Of a stretch of 55,281 nucleotides of DNA, positions 17,221 through 25,857 are shown piece by piece. The notes under the pieces are model-generated. The model had not been told where the DNA came from and ran no database searches. It worked only from the letters and a program-made list of their open reading frames with translations. The position numbers and the translations under genes are program-made. Position 1 is the stretch's first letter, and every line of letters starts with the position of its first letter. This DNA comes from Saprospiraceae bacterium (GTDB lineage: Bacteria; Bacteroidota; Bacteroidia; Chitinophagales; Saprospiraceae): contig JAGQWR010000036.1 of the NCBI GenBank assembly GCA_020437105.1, positions 1 to 55,281 on the forward strand, read 5' to 3'.

Positions 17221-18589
17221 ATAGTTCGGATGGTTTTGCATAAATCCGTTCATTCCGCTCTCTTTCCTGCATCCATTCCTGAAAAACGGTTTTAACTGCT
17301 TCGGTCTTCCAGTTTTGATTGACCCCGGGGATTGCCAGAATCTTTTCAAAAAGTTCGTCCTGTGCCTGTCCTTCCTGCCAGGCCAGGCTGTAGGGGAGGT
17401 GGCTAAACGTAACCATAGAATATAGCGGCAAAAACGCCTTCGGAAATTCATCCTGTAGCCAGGCTTCAATCTTTTTACGAAGCAGGAATTGTGGATCACC
17501 TACCAAGTCGCGCATCTCAATGAAATTGCGTAGAGCAAGGTCTGCGATGGCATTGCTGTCCAGTGGACGGCTATTTGAGAAAAGGGGCATGATTCGATCC
17601 CAGTCATCTCCAAAAGTCTCCAAAAGTTCGTAGAGGATGGTGCAATCTTCAAAACCAGAATTCATACCCTGACCATAAAACGGTACGATGGCATGCGCTG
17701 CATCTCCCAGGAGAAGCGCTTTGTTCTCGTGGTGCCAGGGGGAACAACGCACCGTTACCAAAGAAGAGGTCGGATTTTCCTGAAAAACCTGCACCAGGTC
17801 AGGCATTAGTGGTACCGTATCCGGAAAGAATTTTTTAAAGAATGCCAGGATGTCTTCCGGCGTTTGTAGCTGTTCAAAAGATTCTTTTCCTTCAAAAGGC
17901 AGGAATAGGGTACAGGTAAAACTGCCGTCCTCATTGGGAAGCGCGATAAGCATAAACTTACCCCTGGGCCAAATATGCAAGGCATTTTTTTCTAATTGGT
18001 GTGTACCTCCGGGGCCGGGAGGTATGTGTAATTCCTTATATCCGTCCTGGAGATAATACTGGCTGTAATTAAATCTGGGGAGCCGCTGCATACTGGATCG
18101 TACAGCCGAGAAAGCACCATCCGTTCCAAAAATGAGAGGGGCTGAAACCGTTTCGTTTTCCAGTTGTACTTCATTATTCAGCAAATCAAAACCCGTCGAA
18201 CCCTGATCAAAGTTTAAAGAAACATTTGGGAACTGATCTGCCAAATCCAATAATTTCAGGTTTAATTCGCCGCGGGAAACGGAGTAAATAGCCTGTCCTT
18301 CTTTTCCGTACGGTTGTGGTGTATGTTTTCCGTTGATGTCGTGCATCATCCGACCCGACATCGGAATGGATATTGCTTTGATATCTTCGGCAATACCAGC
18401 CAATTGGAGTGCTTTCCAGCCTCTGTCACTGAGTGCAAGGTTTATCGATCGGCCGCCCACAAAACCGGCAGCACGCATATCAGGCCTTTTTTCGTAAACA
18501 GCAACCTGGTATCCACGTTTTGCCAGCAGGATAGTTAATAAGGAGCCTACCAGGCCGGCACCTACAACGATGGCTTTCCGTTCTTTCAT
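17219..18589 (-). CDS. kmo: kynurenine 3-monooxygenase
   Basis: An FAD-dependent hydroxylase that converts L-kynurenine to 3-hydroxykynurenine with NADPH, a step of tryptophan breakdown and of the eukaryote-like route to quinolinate and NAD. The protein has 456 residues. It starts with the dinucleotide-binding GAGLVGSLLTILLAKRGYQ and YEKRPDMR, carries the family-specific GGRSINLALSDRGW near residue 46, and the second FAD motif LLLGDAAHAIVPFYGQGMNSGFEDC near residue 285. The C-terminus has the aromatic-rich segment seen in bacterial KMO. No kynureninase or 3-hydroxyanthranilate dioxygenase gene is in the window. A PAP2-like membrane protein gene lies 48 nt upstream on the same strand. Confidence 0.93.
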   Translation of the reverse strand: MKERKAIVVGAGLVGSLLTILLAKRGYQVAVYEKRPDMRAAGFVGGRSINLALSDRGWKALQLAGIAEDIKAISIPMSGRMMHDINGKHTPQPYGKEGQAIYSVSRGELNLKLLDLADQFPNVSLNFDQGSTGFDLLNNEVQLENETVSAPLIFGTDGAFSAVRSSMQRLPRFNYSQYYLQDGYKELHIPPGPGGTHQLEKNALHIWPRGKFMLIALPNEDGSFTCTLFLPFEGKESFEQLQTPEDILAFFKKFFPDTVPLMPDLVQVFQENPTSSLVTVRCSPWHHENKALLLGDAAHAIVPFYGQGMNSGFEDCTILYELLETFGDDWDRIMPLFSNSRPLDSNAIADLALRNFIEMRDLVGDPQFLLRKKIEAWLQDEFPKAFLPLYSMVTFSHLPYSLAWQEGQAQDELFEKILAIPGVNQNWKTEAVKTVFQEWMQERERNERIYAKPSEL

Positions 18590-18637
18590 CGGAATGTATT
18601 TGGTTTGAGCTAATTCGCGTAATAAACAGAGCAGACC

Positions 18638-19300
18638 CTAAAAAAGGATCCTTAATGCTACAAACTGAGACATGAATCCTATGATTAAGCCTCCATATAT
18701 ATCTTGAAGGTCATGTGCTTCCAGAACTAATCGCGCAGAACTAACCAATCCGGTAGTAAGAATGGCGATCAGGAAAACAGTACTCATCCGCACCTCCAAC
18801 AGCGCATTTTGTCCGAATGGAATCGTAAACGAATTATAACTGAAGAGCGTCATTGTTATGACAATCATGGCAAGCAGGCCACCCAGGCCAACTGCATGGG
18901 CACTGATCTTCGAAAAGTTATTGATGAAAAAAGCGAGAAACAGCGCAATGGTAGCTCCCAGAACACAGGAAGTATAGGCTATGGGGATTCGGGAATCATG
19001 CCAGAAATTTACCAATATCCACAGGTAAAAAATAGCGGTGATGATGTAGGGGCCAATACGTTCGGTACGATCGTGTAAGTGAATTGATTTTACGAGTCCT
19101 AAAAATTTCATCATAACCACGGCAAAAGCAGGAATGATAAAGGTGGATAGGAATACTAAAAGAATGAGGGGTGTTTGTTTCCCAATGCTGTTAACCCCAA
19201 AGAGATAGGGGTTTGCCAGAAGCAGCAACAACAGCATGTACGTGAGCATCAATAAAGGGTGAAAAAACAGGGATAACCCCTGCGCGATCGTTTTGAGCAT
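18638..19300 (-). CDS. PAP2-like membrane phosphatase-related protein
   Basis: A 220-residue integral membrane protein with about six hydrophobic helices. It carries traces of the three PAP2/lipid phosphatase motifs: DRTERIGP near residue 77, SAHAVG with S133/H135 (usually PSGH), and SARLVLEAHDLQD with R190, H196 and D200 in exact SRx5Hx3D spacing. This suggests a lipid-phosphate phosphatase or a related transporter-like protein in the inner membrane. The first motif departs from KX6RP, so activity is uncertain. It lies between the OmpA-type gene (55 nt upstream) and kmo (48 nt downstream) on the same strand, and the three may be read together. A near-consensus -7 box (TACCTTCG, minus strand) lies near 19320. 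Confidence 0.65.
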   Translation of the reverse strand: MLKTIAQGLSLFFHPLLMLTYMLLLLLLANPYLFGVNSIGKQTPLILLVFLSTFIIPAFAVVMMKFLGLVKSIHLHDRTERIGPYIITAIFYLWILVNFWHDSRIPIAYTSCVLGATIALFLAFFINNFSKISAHAVGLGGLLAMIVITMTLFSYNSFTIPFGQNALLEVRMSTVFLIAILTTGLVSSARLVLEAHDLQDIYGGLIIGFMSQFVALRILF

Positions 19301-19355
19301 TTACAGGCTTTTTCCGCTGCGAAGGTAGGGATTTTTTACGGGCGAGCCCGATCAA

Positions 19356-20993
19356 CTAGTCATCGATCTTAATTATCCGAAATTCTACGCGACGGTTTGC
19401 GCTGCGCTCTTCTTCAGAGCCATTTGCATTGATCGGATAAGCGGCACCAAACCCATAAACATCGAGTCGTTTTCTCGGAATTCCCTTGTCGATTAAAAAG
19501 TCACGTACAGCCTTTGCCCGGTCTTCCGAAAGCTTTTTTAGATCTTTTTCCAGGCCAATATTGTCTGTATGCCCTTCAATCTGAATATAGATTTCCGGAT
19601 TTTGTGTCAATATGCCGGCCAGGTAATCCAGTGTTTGGTAGGACTTCGCCAGGATAATTGCCCGGGACTGCTCAAAATAAATCGGTGGAAGCGTAATCTT
19701 TGAGTCAACCTGAATCGGATCCAACAAGAGATCCAGGTTGTGTTCCTGAAAATAATAAATATCTGGCTGGAAAAACACCGAAGCATGATGTCCTAAAAAA
19801 CCAGCTTTTTCCGGATGAAGCGGTACCTGGATACCCTTTGGTACTTTCACCCGGTAATACCCATCAGCGGATACGTAAAAAGATCGGGTCAGTTTGTTTC
19901 CTTCCGGTCCAAAAAATACCGTGGCATCAATCGGATTCCCGGAACCAGTGTTTATGATCCGACCACTTACAACGACCTCTTCTTGTTCCTGAGCTTCTCT
20001 TATTTTAAGCCGGAAAATATCAGTACTTCCATCCCGATTTGAGGTGAAATACAAATAGCCAGTCTCTGTATTAAAATGGGGCTGACTGTCATCATAGGCA
20101 GAATTGACAGGCGCCTGCAGTTTTTGAGGCTCAGACCAGCGGGTCCAACTCGTATCCAGCCGCATGGAGTAATAAATATCAGAACCCTGACTTCCGGGAC
20201 GATCGGATGCAAAAAACAAGGTTTGCATATCATCGGAAAGCGCCGGATTGGTCTCACGCCGGGAAGAATTTATCGGGTAACCCAGGTGTTTGGGTTTGCT
20301 CCAGTTTCCGTCATCTTTTCGATAACTGATATACAGATCATTGTTTCCAAAGCTGTCATCTTGTTCGATCGACAAGATCAGGACTTCGCTATCCGCGCTT
20401 AAGGTCAGATTTACTCCTGTGCTTTTGGTATAGTATCTGTCAATCAGGAGTGGCTCTGGAAATGTCCAGTTGCCTTCCCGGTCCTGTCGAACGATTGAAA
20501 ACCCTTGTTGCATCCCGCCGCCTTTCGGAAAGCGATTGATGACAATGTACTCATTGGGTTGATTCGTCAATGCGCAAATACTGTTCGGAAGGGCATTGTT
20601 GAGTGGACTGCCCGGGTGGCTAATCCGGTCAAAATATCCATTTTCGCTATCTGCTACCCAGATGTCCTGGTTGTAATCAGATTTTTCAGGATGTAATATT
20701 TGCCGACCGGCAATTTGAGAATAGGCTTCCCGTAGATAGCTTGCATAGTTGTCTGGCTCGGATATAAAGACGTCAACACTATCGATTAAGAGTTCGCGGA
20801 TAAAATCAGGAGAACCGACCCGGGTAAAAAAAAGGGTATGACCATCCGTACTCAAAACCGGAGAGATTTCATCCAGCGTAGCGTCATTTATTGATGTAGG
20901 GAGTTTTTCCAATTCCTGACCAGAGAGTGGGTACACGATTGAACCCAGCAGTAGGGTCATGATTATCGGGGAAAAGATCGATTTTACAATCAT
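19356..20993 (-). CDS. PorE-like OmpA family protein with PD40 repeats
   Basis: An outer-membrane or periplasmic protein of 545 residues that probably anchors to peptidoglycan. A signal peptide (ending LSGQ, about residue 25) is followed by a WD40-like/PD40 beta-propeller (about 30-330; repeats with LSADSEVLIL, FFASDRPGSQGSDIYYS and LYFTSNRDGSTDIF), then a carboxypeptidase-regulatory-like beta domain (about 340-400), and a C-terminal OmpA domain (about 430-545) with IEGHTDNIG, LSEDRAKAVRDFL and NRRVEF, the diaminopimelate-binding pattern. This order matches PorE of type IX secretion except that the N-terminal TPR part is absent. Similar proteins are numerous in Bacteroidota, so a T9SS role is inference. 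Confidence 0.85.
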   Translation of the reverse strand: MIVKSIFSPIIMTLLLGSIVYPLSGQELEKLPTSINDATLDEISPVLSTDGHTLFFTRVGSPDFIRELLIDSVDVFISEPDNYASYLREAYSQIAGRQILHPEKSDYNQDIWVADSENGYFDRISHPGSPLNNALPNSICALTNQPNEYIVINRFPKGGGMQQGFSIVRQDREGNWTFPEPLLIDRYYTKSTGVNLTLSADSEVLILSIEQDDSFGNNDLYISYRKDDGNWSKPKHLGYPINSSRRETNPALSDDMQTLFFASDRPGSQGSDIYYSMRLDTSWTRWSEPQKLQAPVNSAYDDSQPHFNTETGYLYFTSNRDGSTDIFRLKIREAQEQEEVVVSGRIINTGSGNPIDATVFFGPEGNKLTRSFYVSADGYYRVKVPKGIQVPLHPEKAGFLGHHASVFFQPDIYYFQEHNLDLLLDPIQVDSKITLPPIYFEQSRAIILAKSYQTLDYLAGILTQNPEIYIQIEGHTDNIGLEKDLKKLSEDRAKAVRDFLIDKGIPRKRLDVYGFGAAYPINANGSEEERSANRRVEFRIIKIDD

Positions 20994-21183
20994 ATATCAC
21001 TTAATCCAAATTCGGTTTTGGAAAGAAGGTTTGGTTCTTTCATATAAAGGTAAGTATTCGCTTGCCGAAAGATGCCATTCACTTCATTCTTTCAATGACT
21101 CCTGTTGCTGAATCAAAAATAGACGGTAGAAAAGGGTGTAGTTTTGCTGGAAAGACCCCGGAGAGCACTGTGCAAAAATAAAG

Positions 21184-21212
21184 GCCCATTGGCAGATTTA
21201 AAACCAATGGGC
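21184..21212 (-). terminator. bidirectional terminator after the M48 protease gene
   Basis: Perfect 9-bp stem GCCCATTGG (21184-21192) with CCAATGGGC (21204-21212). On the minus strand it is followed by a T-rich run (TTTATTTTTG), on the plus strand by another, so it ends the M48 transcript and could also stop plus-strand transcription. Confidence 0.75.
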
Positions 21213-21244
21213 ACATTTATTTTTATTTTTTAATGTTGGCCCTC

Positions 21245-22036
21245 CTATAACAGGGCTTTCATTTGTGCATATTTAGGCGTATTGGTCTTCGATCCGGAGC
21301 AGCTTAATTCCTGTTTTTTGCTCTGGATATCGGTTACCCGATTACCTGGATCAGGGTGGGTGCTCAAAAATTCGGGAGGCGTGGGTTGTCCTTCCATTTT
21401 CACAAAGAAACCTGCTGCACCTGCTGCATTCATGTCGGTACTACAAAGGTAAACAACAGAGTATTCATCTGCTTCGGTCTCATGACTCCGGCTAAATTTC
21501 AGGGAAACCAGCGCCAGGGCAATTTGCTCGATCATACCCGGATCTGCATTTCCGGTAATAACGGAAGCCAAAATCTGAATGCCATAAAGTTTGGTCAACT
21601 GGCGTGTTGAATGCCGAAGTGCTGCATGCGCAATCTCATGACCTAAAACGCCCATCAACTGATCCTCAGAATCCAGGAATTTGATCAGCCCGGTATAGAC
21701 GTAAATGTAACCTCCCGGAGTACAAAAGGCATTTAGTGTCTCATCATCGTCAATAATCTTAACCTCCCAGGCAAATTCATTGCGGTAGGCGACCTGTCCG
21801 GTATTGAGCAATCTGTTGGCCAGGCTGCGTATGTATGAATAAATTTGTTGATTCCCGGCTTCCGGCAGGATCGGAAAATCCTGTGGACTGCTTTCAATTT
21901 CTGTTTTTACTTGAAGTCCAAGCGCAATCTCGTCCTCAATTGAGAAAAGATTGATTCCCTTTGCCCCCTGTCCGCCACAACTGGCAAGTGTAAGTGCGAG
22001 GATGACGGTGGAAGCACCTAATAACTTTCGGAACAT
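21245..22036 (-). CDS. M48 family zinc metalloprotease lipoprotein
   Basis: A lipid-anchored periplasmic protease of 263 residues. The signal peptide ends LTLASC with lipid-modified Cys20. The M48 catalytic site is LGHEIAHAALRH with zinc ligands H133 and H137 and catalytic E134; the third ligand is E186 in ETEADEY. The CTPGGYIYVYTG segment near residues 105-115 precedes the active site, as in YggG/LoiP and BepA. It lacks the C-terminal TPR of BepA, so it is closer to LoiP. Such proteases remove misfolded outer-membrane proteins. It is a single gene with its own terminator at 21184-21212. Confidence 0.92.
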   Translation of the reverse strand: MFRKLLGASTVILALTLASCGGQGAKGINLFSIEDEIALGLQVKTEIESSPQDFPILPEAGNQQIYSYIRSLANRLLNTGQVAYRNEFAWEVKIIDDDETLNAFCTPGGYIYVYTGLIKFLDSEDQLMGVLGHEIAHAALRHSTRQLTKLYGIQILASVITGNADPGMIEQIALALVSLKFSRSHETEADEYSVVYLCSTDMNAAGAAGFFVKMEGQPTPPEFLSTHPDPGNRVTDIQSKKQELSCSGSKTNTPKYAQMKALL

Positions 22037-22375
22037 ACTATTTCTGTTTTATTGAATTGAATTGCCCAACTAAGGGCTTTTGAAATTTGCCCCAAAAGGA
22101 GCCTGTGTTACTTCCCAATTAAGCACTAAAATGCTTTTTGAGTGATTTTTCGTTTATGCTTGCCTAAATTTAAACGAATAGTAACACATATTGGTCACTT
22201 TTTTGGAAAGGAAAAATCATAGAAGTTGTTTAAAAATACCTCACTGGTTAGCCTTTTTACTACACTTTTCATTTTTTTATCGCCACGTAGCGCTGCTTTG
22301 CGGCACAAAAAAGCCTCCATTGGAATGAAAATTCAATTCCCGGAACCTCAGCAGGCATTATTACAACTTCAATAT
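22037..22375. other. gene-free stretch between pagL-like and M48 genes
   Basis: About 340 bp with no convincing gene. It contains an inverted repeat TCGTTTA/TAAACGA near 22149-22182, flanked by AGTGA and TCACT, and AT-rich sequence expected of the M48 promoter region, though no exact TAnnTTTG box faces that gene. A 69-codon plus-strand frame here overlaps the end of the pagL-like gene and is not supported. Confidence 0.5.
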
Positions 22376-23518
22376 TTAAAAGCGTATGCCGCCTCCCAAG
22401 GCCGCATATTCGGCAACTCCACGGTGTGTTTTTAGATAAACTCCGGCATAGAGCTGGCCTTTCAGAAAGGGAAAGCCTACCGGATCAAAATAGTACCGGA
22501 TGCCCAGCCGATTGGCGATAGGACTTGGAATAGCCAGCGCTTTATTCAGGTATATGCCGGTAAATAAATAGATCCCGACTTTGCCAAAGCGAAATTCATC
22601 TGCGATATAAAACATATAGCGAGTAGCACCTTTATGTGCTTCCGCCGGATCAAAGAAGGTGAAAGCCTGTAGGGCAAATTCAAAAACAGCCCGATGATAT
22701 TCATACCCCAGTCCGAATTGGAGGTCGTTTGTTTTCGACAAACTGAATCGGCTTCCTAAAAAGCCCTGATAAACCGGGAGCTTTGCTCCTCCGGGAATAT
22801 TATTTTCGCGAAAGCCCAGATCAAACTCCGCAAACAGCCCCCATCGTTGATCGGGCTTTTTGGAAAGTCCGTGGTAGCTGTAATCCTCTTTGGATAGAGG
22901 GGCTGGTCGATAACCCAGTGCTAAACTCCAGGCAGGTATATTTATTCCCAGGTTAGGGCTGGCTGCAGCGGCATTTGAAATGTGCGTAAAACTTCCGCCT
23001 AATTGTATGCTCCAATGGGTAGAAATATCCCAACCTGCCTCCAGGCGGAACACGGTCATATTGTTGATCGCAGAGCCAATAGCTGTATTAGTCGGATTAG
23101 TTAAAGGATCATAAAAACGATCAATTAAAGCCATCCCGGACCCGACTTGAAAATTTGTAAAAAACCGGTTCCGTCGAACCAAGTGGAGGTTTAAGTGGGG
23201 AACAATCCCAACAATATATCCTAAAATATCCCGGTCTCCGGGATTGTAAAATTGAAGTGCGAGCCCGACTTCCGGAAAATGTTGCCACTCGTGCCAGGTT
23301 TTGTTTCCATAGGTCTGGAAGCGGGCATTCAGGATAACACCATTGCTGTAATCCGGGATATCAAAGAGGATTTTGGGAGAATGTCTGATAATTCGGCCTT
23401 GATGATAACTGGCATCAAAAGACCAACCTTTGAGTGCCTGCGCCTCCAGCGGAGAACTGGTTATCAACAAACTGGCAAGCAGTATGCTAAACGTGTATAT
23501 GATCGTATTCGACGGCAC
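22376..23518 (-). CDS. PagL-like lipid A deacylase / acyloxyacyl hydrolase
   Basis: An outer-membrane beta-barrel enzyme of 380 residues with a signal peptide (about 27 residues, ending LEAQ). The middle carries FTHISNAAAASPNLG with H179, S181 and N182, matching the HxSN catalytic motif of PagL, which removes an ester-linked acyl chain from lipid A and so alters endotoxicity. Alternating hydrophobic strands fill the rest, and the protein ends in an aromatic residue (GGGIRF), the barrel assembly signal. It is longer than Pseudomonas PagL (about 170 residues) but in line with the Bacteroidota acyloxyacyl hydrolase group. Its start lies 32 nt inside the end of hutH, so translation of the two is probably coupled. 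Confidence 0.78.
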   Translation of the reverse strand: MPSNTIIYTFSILLASLLITSSPLEAQALKGWSFDASYHQGRIIRHSPKILFDIPDYSNGVILNARFQTYGNKTWHEWQHFPEVGLALQFYNPGDRDILGYIVGIVPHLNLHLVRRNRFFTNFQVGSGMALIDRFYDPLTNPTNTAIGSAINNMTVFRLEAGWDISTHWSIQLGGSFTHISNAAAASPNLGINIPAWSLALGYRPAPLSKEDYSYHGLSKKPDQRWGLFAEFDLGFRENNIPGGAKLPVYQGFLGSRFSLSKTNDLQFGLGYEYHRAVFEFALQAFTFFDPAEAHKGATRYMFYIADEFRFGKVGIYLFTGIYLNKALAIPSPIANRLGIRYYFDPVGFPFLKGQLYAGVYLKTHRGVAEYAALGGGIRF

Positions 23519-25001
23519 GGAGCGTTCTTAAGTAGTCAATGGTTTTTTCCATATCGGGTGCCAGAATCCGGTCTTCTTCCAATTTAGGAACCAGTTTCCG
23601 GTAATTGGATAGAATTTTCTCAATTGCCGGAGAGCTTTTTGCCGGTCGTCGGAATTCCATCGCCTGGGCCGCCGTCATGAATTCAATCGCTAATAATCGC
23701 TCTACATTTTGGACAACGCGGTACCCTTTGGTCGCTGCGTTTGCAGCCATGCTTACATGGTCTTCCTGTCCATTACAGGATACAATAGAATCGACAGAGG
23801 CAGGCGTACAGAGTTGTTTGTTTTGACTGGCAATAGAGGCCGCGGTATATTGCGGAATCATAAGTCCGGAATGCAAGCCGGGTTTAGGAGTCAGGAAGGC
23901 AGGTAAATCCCGCTGCCCTGAAATCAATTGATAGGTGCGTCGTTCGGAAATACTCCCTAATTCGGATAAGGCGATAGCCATAAAATCGAGTGATAAGGCA
24001 ATTGGCTGAGCATGAAAGTTTCCACCGGATAATATGAGGTCATCATCGGGAAAGATGTTGGGATTGTCCGTAACAGCGTTTACTTCTGTTTCGAAAACCT
24101 GGTGCACATAATTCAGGGCATCCCTGCTGGCCCCGTGTACCTGAGGCACACATCTAAATGCGTATGGGTCTTGTACGTAAGGGTGTTCGCGAGCAGCCAG
24201 TTCGCTGTTCTGAAGCCAGGTGCGGATAGAAGCGGCGGTCTGAATCTGGCCTTTGTGCGGACGAATCTGGTGGAGTCTGTCATCAAAAGGGCCGGTCTTG
24301 CAGGCAAAAGCATCCAGTGATACGGCTGCACAAAGGTCGGCCAGGTACATTACCTGCTCTGATTGTATGGCACACCAGCAGGCATAAGCTGTGGAAAACT
24401 GCGTGCCGTTTAGCAGGGCAAGCCCTTCCTTTGCCTGGAGGGAAAGAGGAGTCAGATCTAACTGTTTCAGGGCATCTGCAGTGGCCATTTTTTTTCCGCG
24501 AAAGCGCACCTCGCCTTCCCCGATAAGGGGCAAACTTAAATGTGCCAATGGGGCCAGGTCGCCCGATGCGCCTAATGATCCCAGTTGATAAATGACAGGA
24601 AGGATGTCCTGGTTATAATATAGGAGGAGTCGTTCTACTGTTTCGAGCCGCACGCCGGAATATCCAAAAGATAAATTTTGAATCTTTAGCAGGAGCATGA
24701 TGCGCACAATTTCAGGGGGTACCTCATCGCCACAGCCGCTGGCATGTGATCGAACAAGATTGAGTTGAAGCTGCTCGATTTCTTCTGCTCCGATACGGAT
24801 ATTACAGAGGGATCCAAAGCCGGTATTGATGCCATAGAACATCGCATCCAGATTTTCCAGTTTTCGCTGTAAATAGGTTCTGCAATGTTCAATTGCCTGG
24901 ATGGCTTTCGCCGAAAGGTGAATCTCCTGTTTGGTCTCCAGGATGCTTCTCAGTTGTCTAATCGTGAGTACATCTTCCTGGATTAGGAATGTTTTTTGCA
25001 T
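23487..25001 (-). CDS. hutH: histidine ammonia-lyase
   Basis: Removes ammonia from L-histidine to give urocanate, the first step of histidine use. From the ATG at 25001 it has 504 residues, the family length; an in-frame extension to 25082 covers the promoter and is rejected. The self-formed MIO cofactor comes from A145-S146-G147 in GSLGASGDLAPLAH. YGINTGFGSL near residue 57 and the late QEDHVSMA and FMTAAQAMEFRRP segments are also typical. No urocanase or other hut gene is nearby. The last codons overlap the start of the pagL-like gene by 32 nt. Confidence 0.95.
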   Translation of the reverse strand: MQKTFLIQEDVLTIRQLRSILETKQEIHLSAKAIQAIEHCRTYLQRKLENLDAMFYGINTGFGSLCNIRIGAEEIEQLQLNLVRSHASGCGDEVPPEIVRIMLLLKIQNLSFGYSGVRLETVERLLLYYNQDILPVIYQLGSLGASGDLAPLAHLSLPLIGEGEVRFRGKKMATADALKQLDLTPLSLQAKEGLALLNGTQFSTAYACWCAIQSEQVMYLADLCAAVSLDAFACKTGPFDDRLHQIRPHKGQIQTAASIRTWLQNSELAAREHPYVQDPYAFRCVPQVHGASRDALNYVHQVFETEVNAVTDNPNIFPDDDLILSGGNFHAQPIALSLDFMAIALSELGSISERRTYQLISGQRDLPAFLTPKPGLHSGLMIPQYTAASIASQNKQLCTPASVDSIVSCNGQEDHVSMAANAATKGYRVVQNVERLLAIEFMTAAQAMEFRRPAKSSPAIEKILSNYRKLVPKLEEDRILAPDMEKTIDYLRTLRAVEYDHIHV

Positions 25002-25026
25002 GTTAGTCAGGGCATAATTAAAGTTC

Positions 25027-25057
25027 AAAGCTAAGCGAAGATATGAAAATGACCAAG
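25027..25057 (-). promoter_or_regulatory. hutH promoter (TTG-N20-TAGCTTTG)
   Basis: On the minus strand: TTG (25057-25055), 20-nt spacer, TAGCTTTG (25034-25027). This gives a start about 25020 and a short leader before the ATG at 25001, supporting that start codon. Confidence 0.55.
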
Positions 25058-25194
25058 CGAAAGGGCTGCCTCGAATCACCAATACTCATACTCGAAAAGC
25101 GCTTTTGCCGTTAAACTATCGTTAAAGGCGTTAAATCCGTTTTAACATCGGTACCCAAAGTGTGTTTAAAGCAGCGGTAAGCATACAAAAGTGC

Positions 25195-25202
25195 TATTTT
25201 TG
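25195..25202 (+). promoter_or_regulatory. -7 box upstream of the first ompH
   Basis: TATTTTTG, an exact TAnnTTTG match 46 nt before the start codon of the first OmpH gene. No TTG at the expected spacing. Confidence 0.45.
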
Positions 25203-25248
25203 ACCGTGTGAATTTGAAACCCTTTTAAACAAAAAAAATTACCAAATC

Positions 25249-25785
25249 ATGAATACTGAATTGATTAAAACCCCTGGAACTAAATTTTTGGCCACAGCGC
25301 TATTTGCCCTGCTGTTTGTTTTGCCATTGAGTGCACAACGGATCGCTTACTGTGATGTGAATTCCATCCTGGAAAACATTACAGAATATCAACAAGCGCA
25401 GCAGGAACTTGACCGCGTTGCTGCAGGCTGGCGCCAGGAAATTTCACAGGAATACGATAAAATTAAAAGTATGTACAACCGATACCAGGCTGAACAGGTA
25501 CTTTTAAGTGATGAAGCCAGAAATCAGCGTGAGGAGGAGATCATGGCCGCCGAACAATCCGTGCGTGAATTACAGAAAGAACGCTTTGGTCCGGAAGGAG
25601 ATCTCTTTCAACGTCGTCGTGAAATGGTGCAACCAATACAGGATCGGGTGTACTCAGCAATCGAAGGATATGCGAATGACCGGGGCTATGATTTTATTTT
25701 TGATAAAAGCGGCACTTCGGGTATGATCTTTTCCAATGAGCGCTATGATGTTACAAACGATATCCTGTTGCGTCTGAAAGAGTAG
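25249..25785 (+). CDS. OmpH/Skp family periplasmic chaperone (first copy)
   Basis: A 178-residue periplasmic chaperone that binds unfolded outer-membrane proteins on their way to BamA. The signal peptide is unusually long (about 28 residues, ending PLSAQ). The mature part starts RIAYCDVNSILENITEYQ, the small beta body shared by Skp proteins, followed by long charged helices (about 45-125) that form the tentacles, and ends with strand residues such as YDFIFDKSGTSGMIF. It is the first of two tandem paralogues, with murI following; a -7 box lies upstream. Confidence 0.9.
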   Translation: MNTELIKTPGTKFLATALFALLFVLPLSAQRIAYCDVNSILENITEYQQAQQELDRVAAGWRQEISQEYDKIKSMYNRYQAEQVLLSDEARNQREEEIMAAEQSVRELQKERFGPEGDLFQRRREMVQPIQDRVYSAIEGYANDRGYDFIFDKSGTSGMIFSNERYDVTNDILLRLKE

Positions 25786-25815
25786 CAAAGCATGTAATTT
25801 GCCATGTGAATTACT

Positions 25816-25823
25816 TAACTTTG
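25816..25823 (+). promoter_or_regulatory. candidate -7 box for the second ompH
   Basis: TAACTTTG, an exact TAnnTTTG match 34 nt before the ATG at 25858, inside the 72-nt gap between the two ompH genes. The nearest TTG is 14 nt upstream, too close for a standard promoter. Confidence 0.35.
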
Positions 25824-25857
25824 CCGCAAAATTGCCTCAAATACAAAACGTACAATA

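Noticed and set aside
22226..22435. 69-codon plus-strand frame with a hydrophobic start
   Set aside because: TTG start, overlaps the end of the pagL-like gene, and composition after the first 20 residues is that of noncoding sequence.
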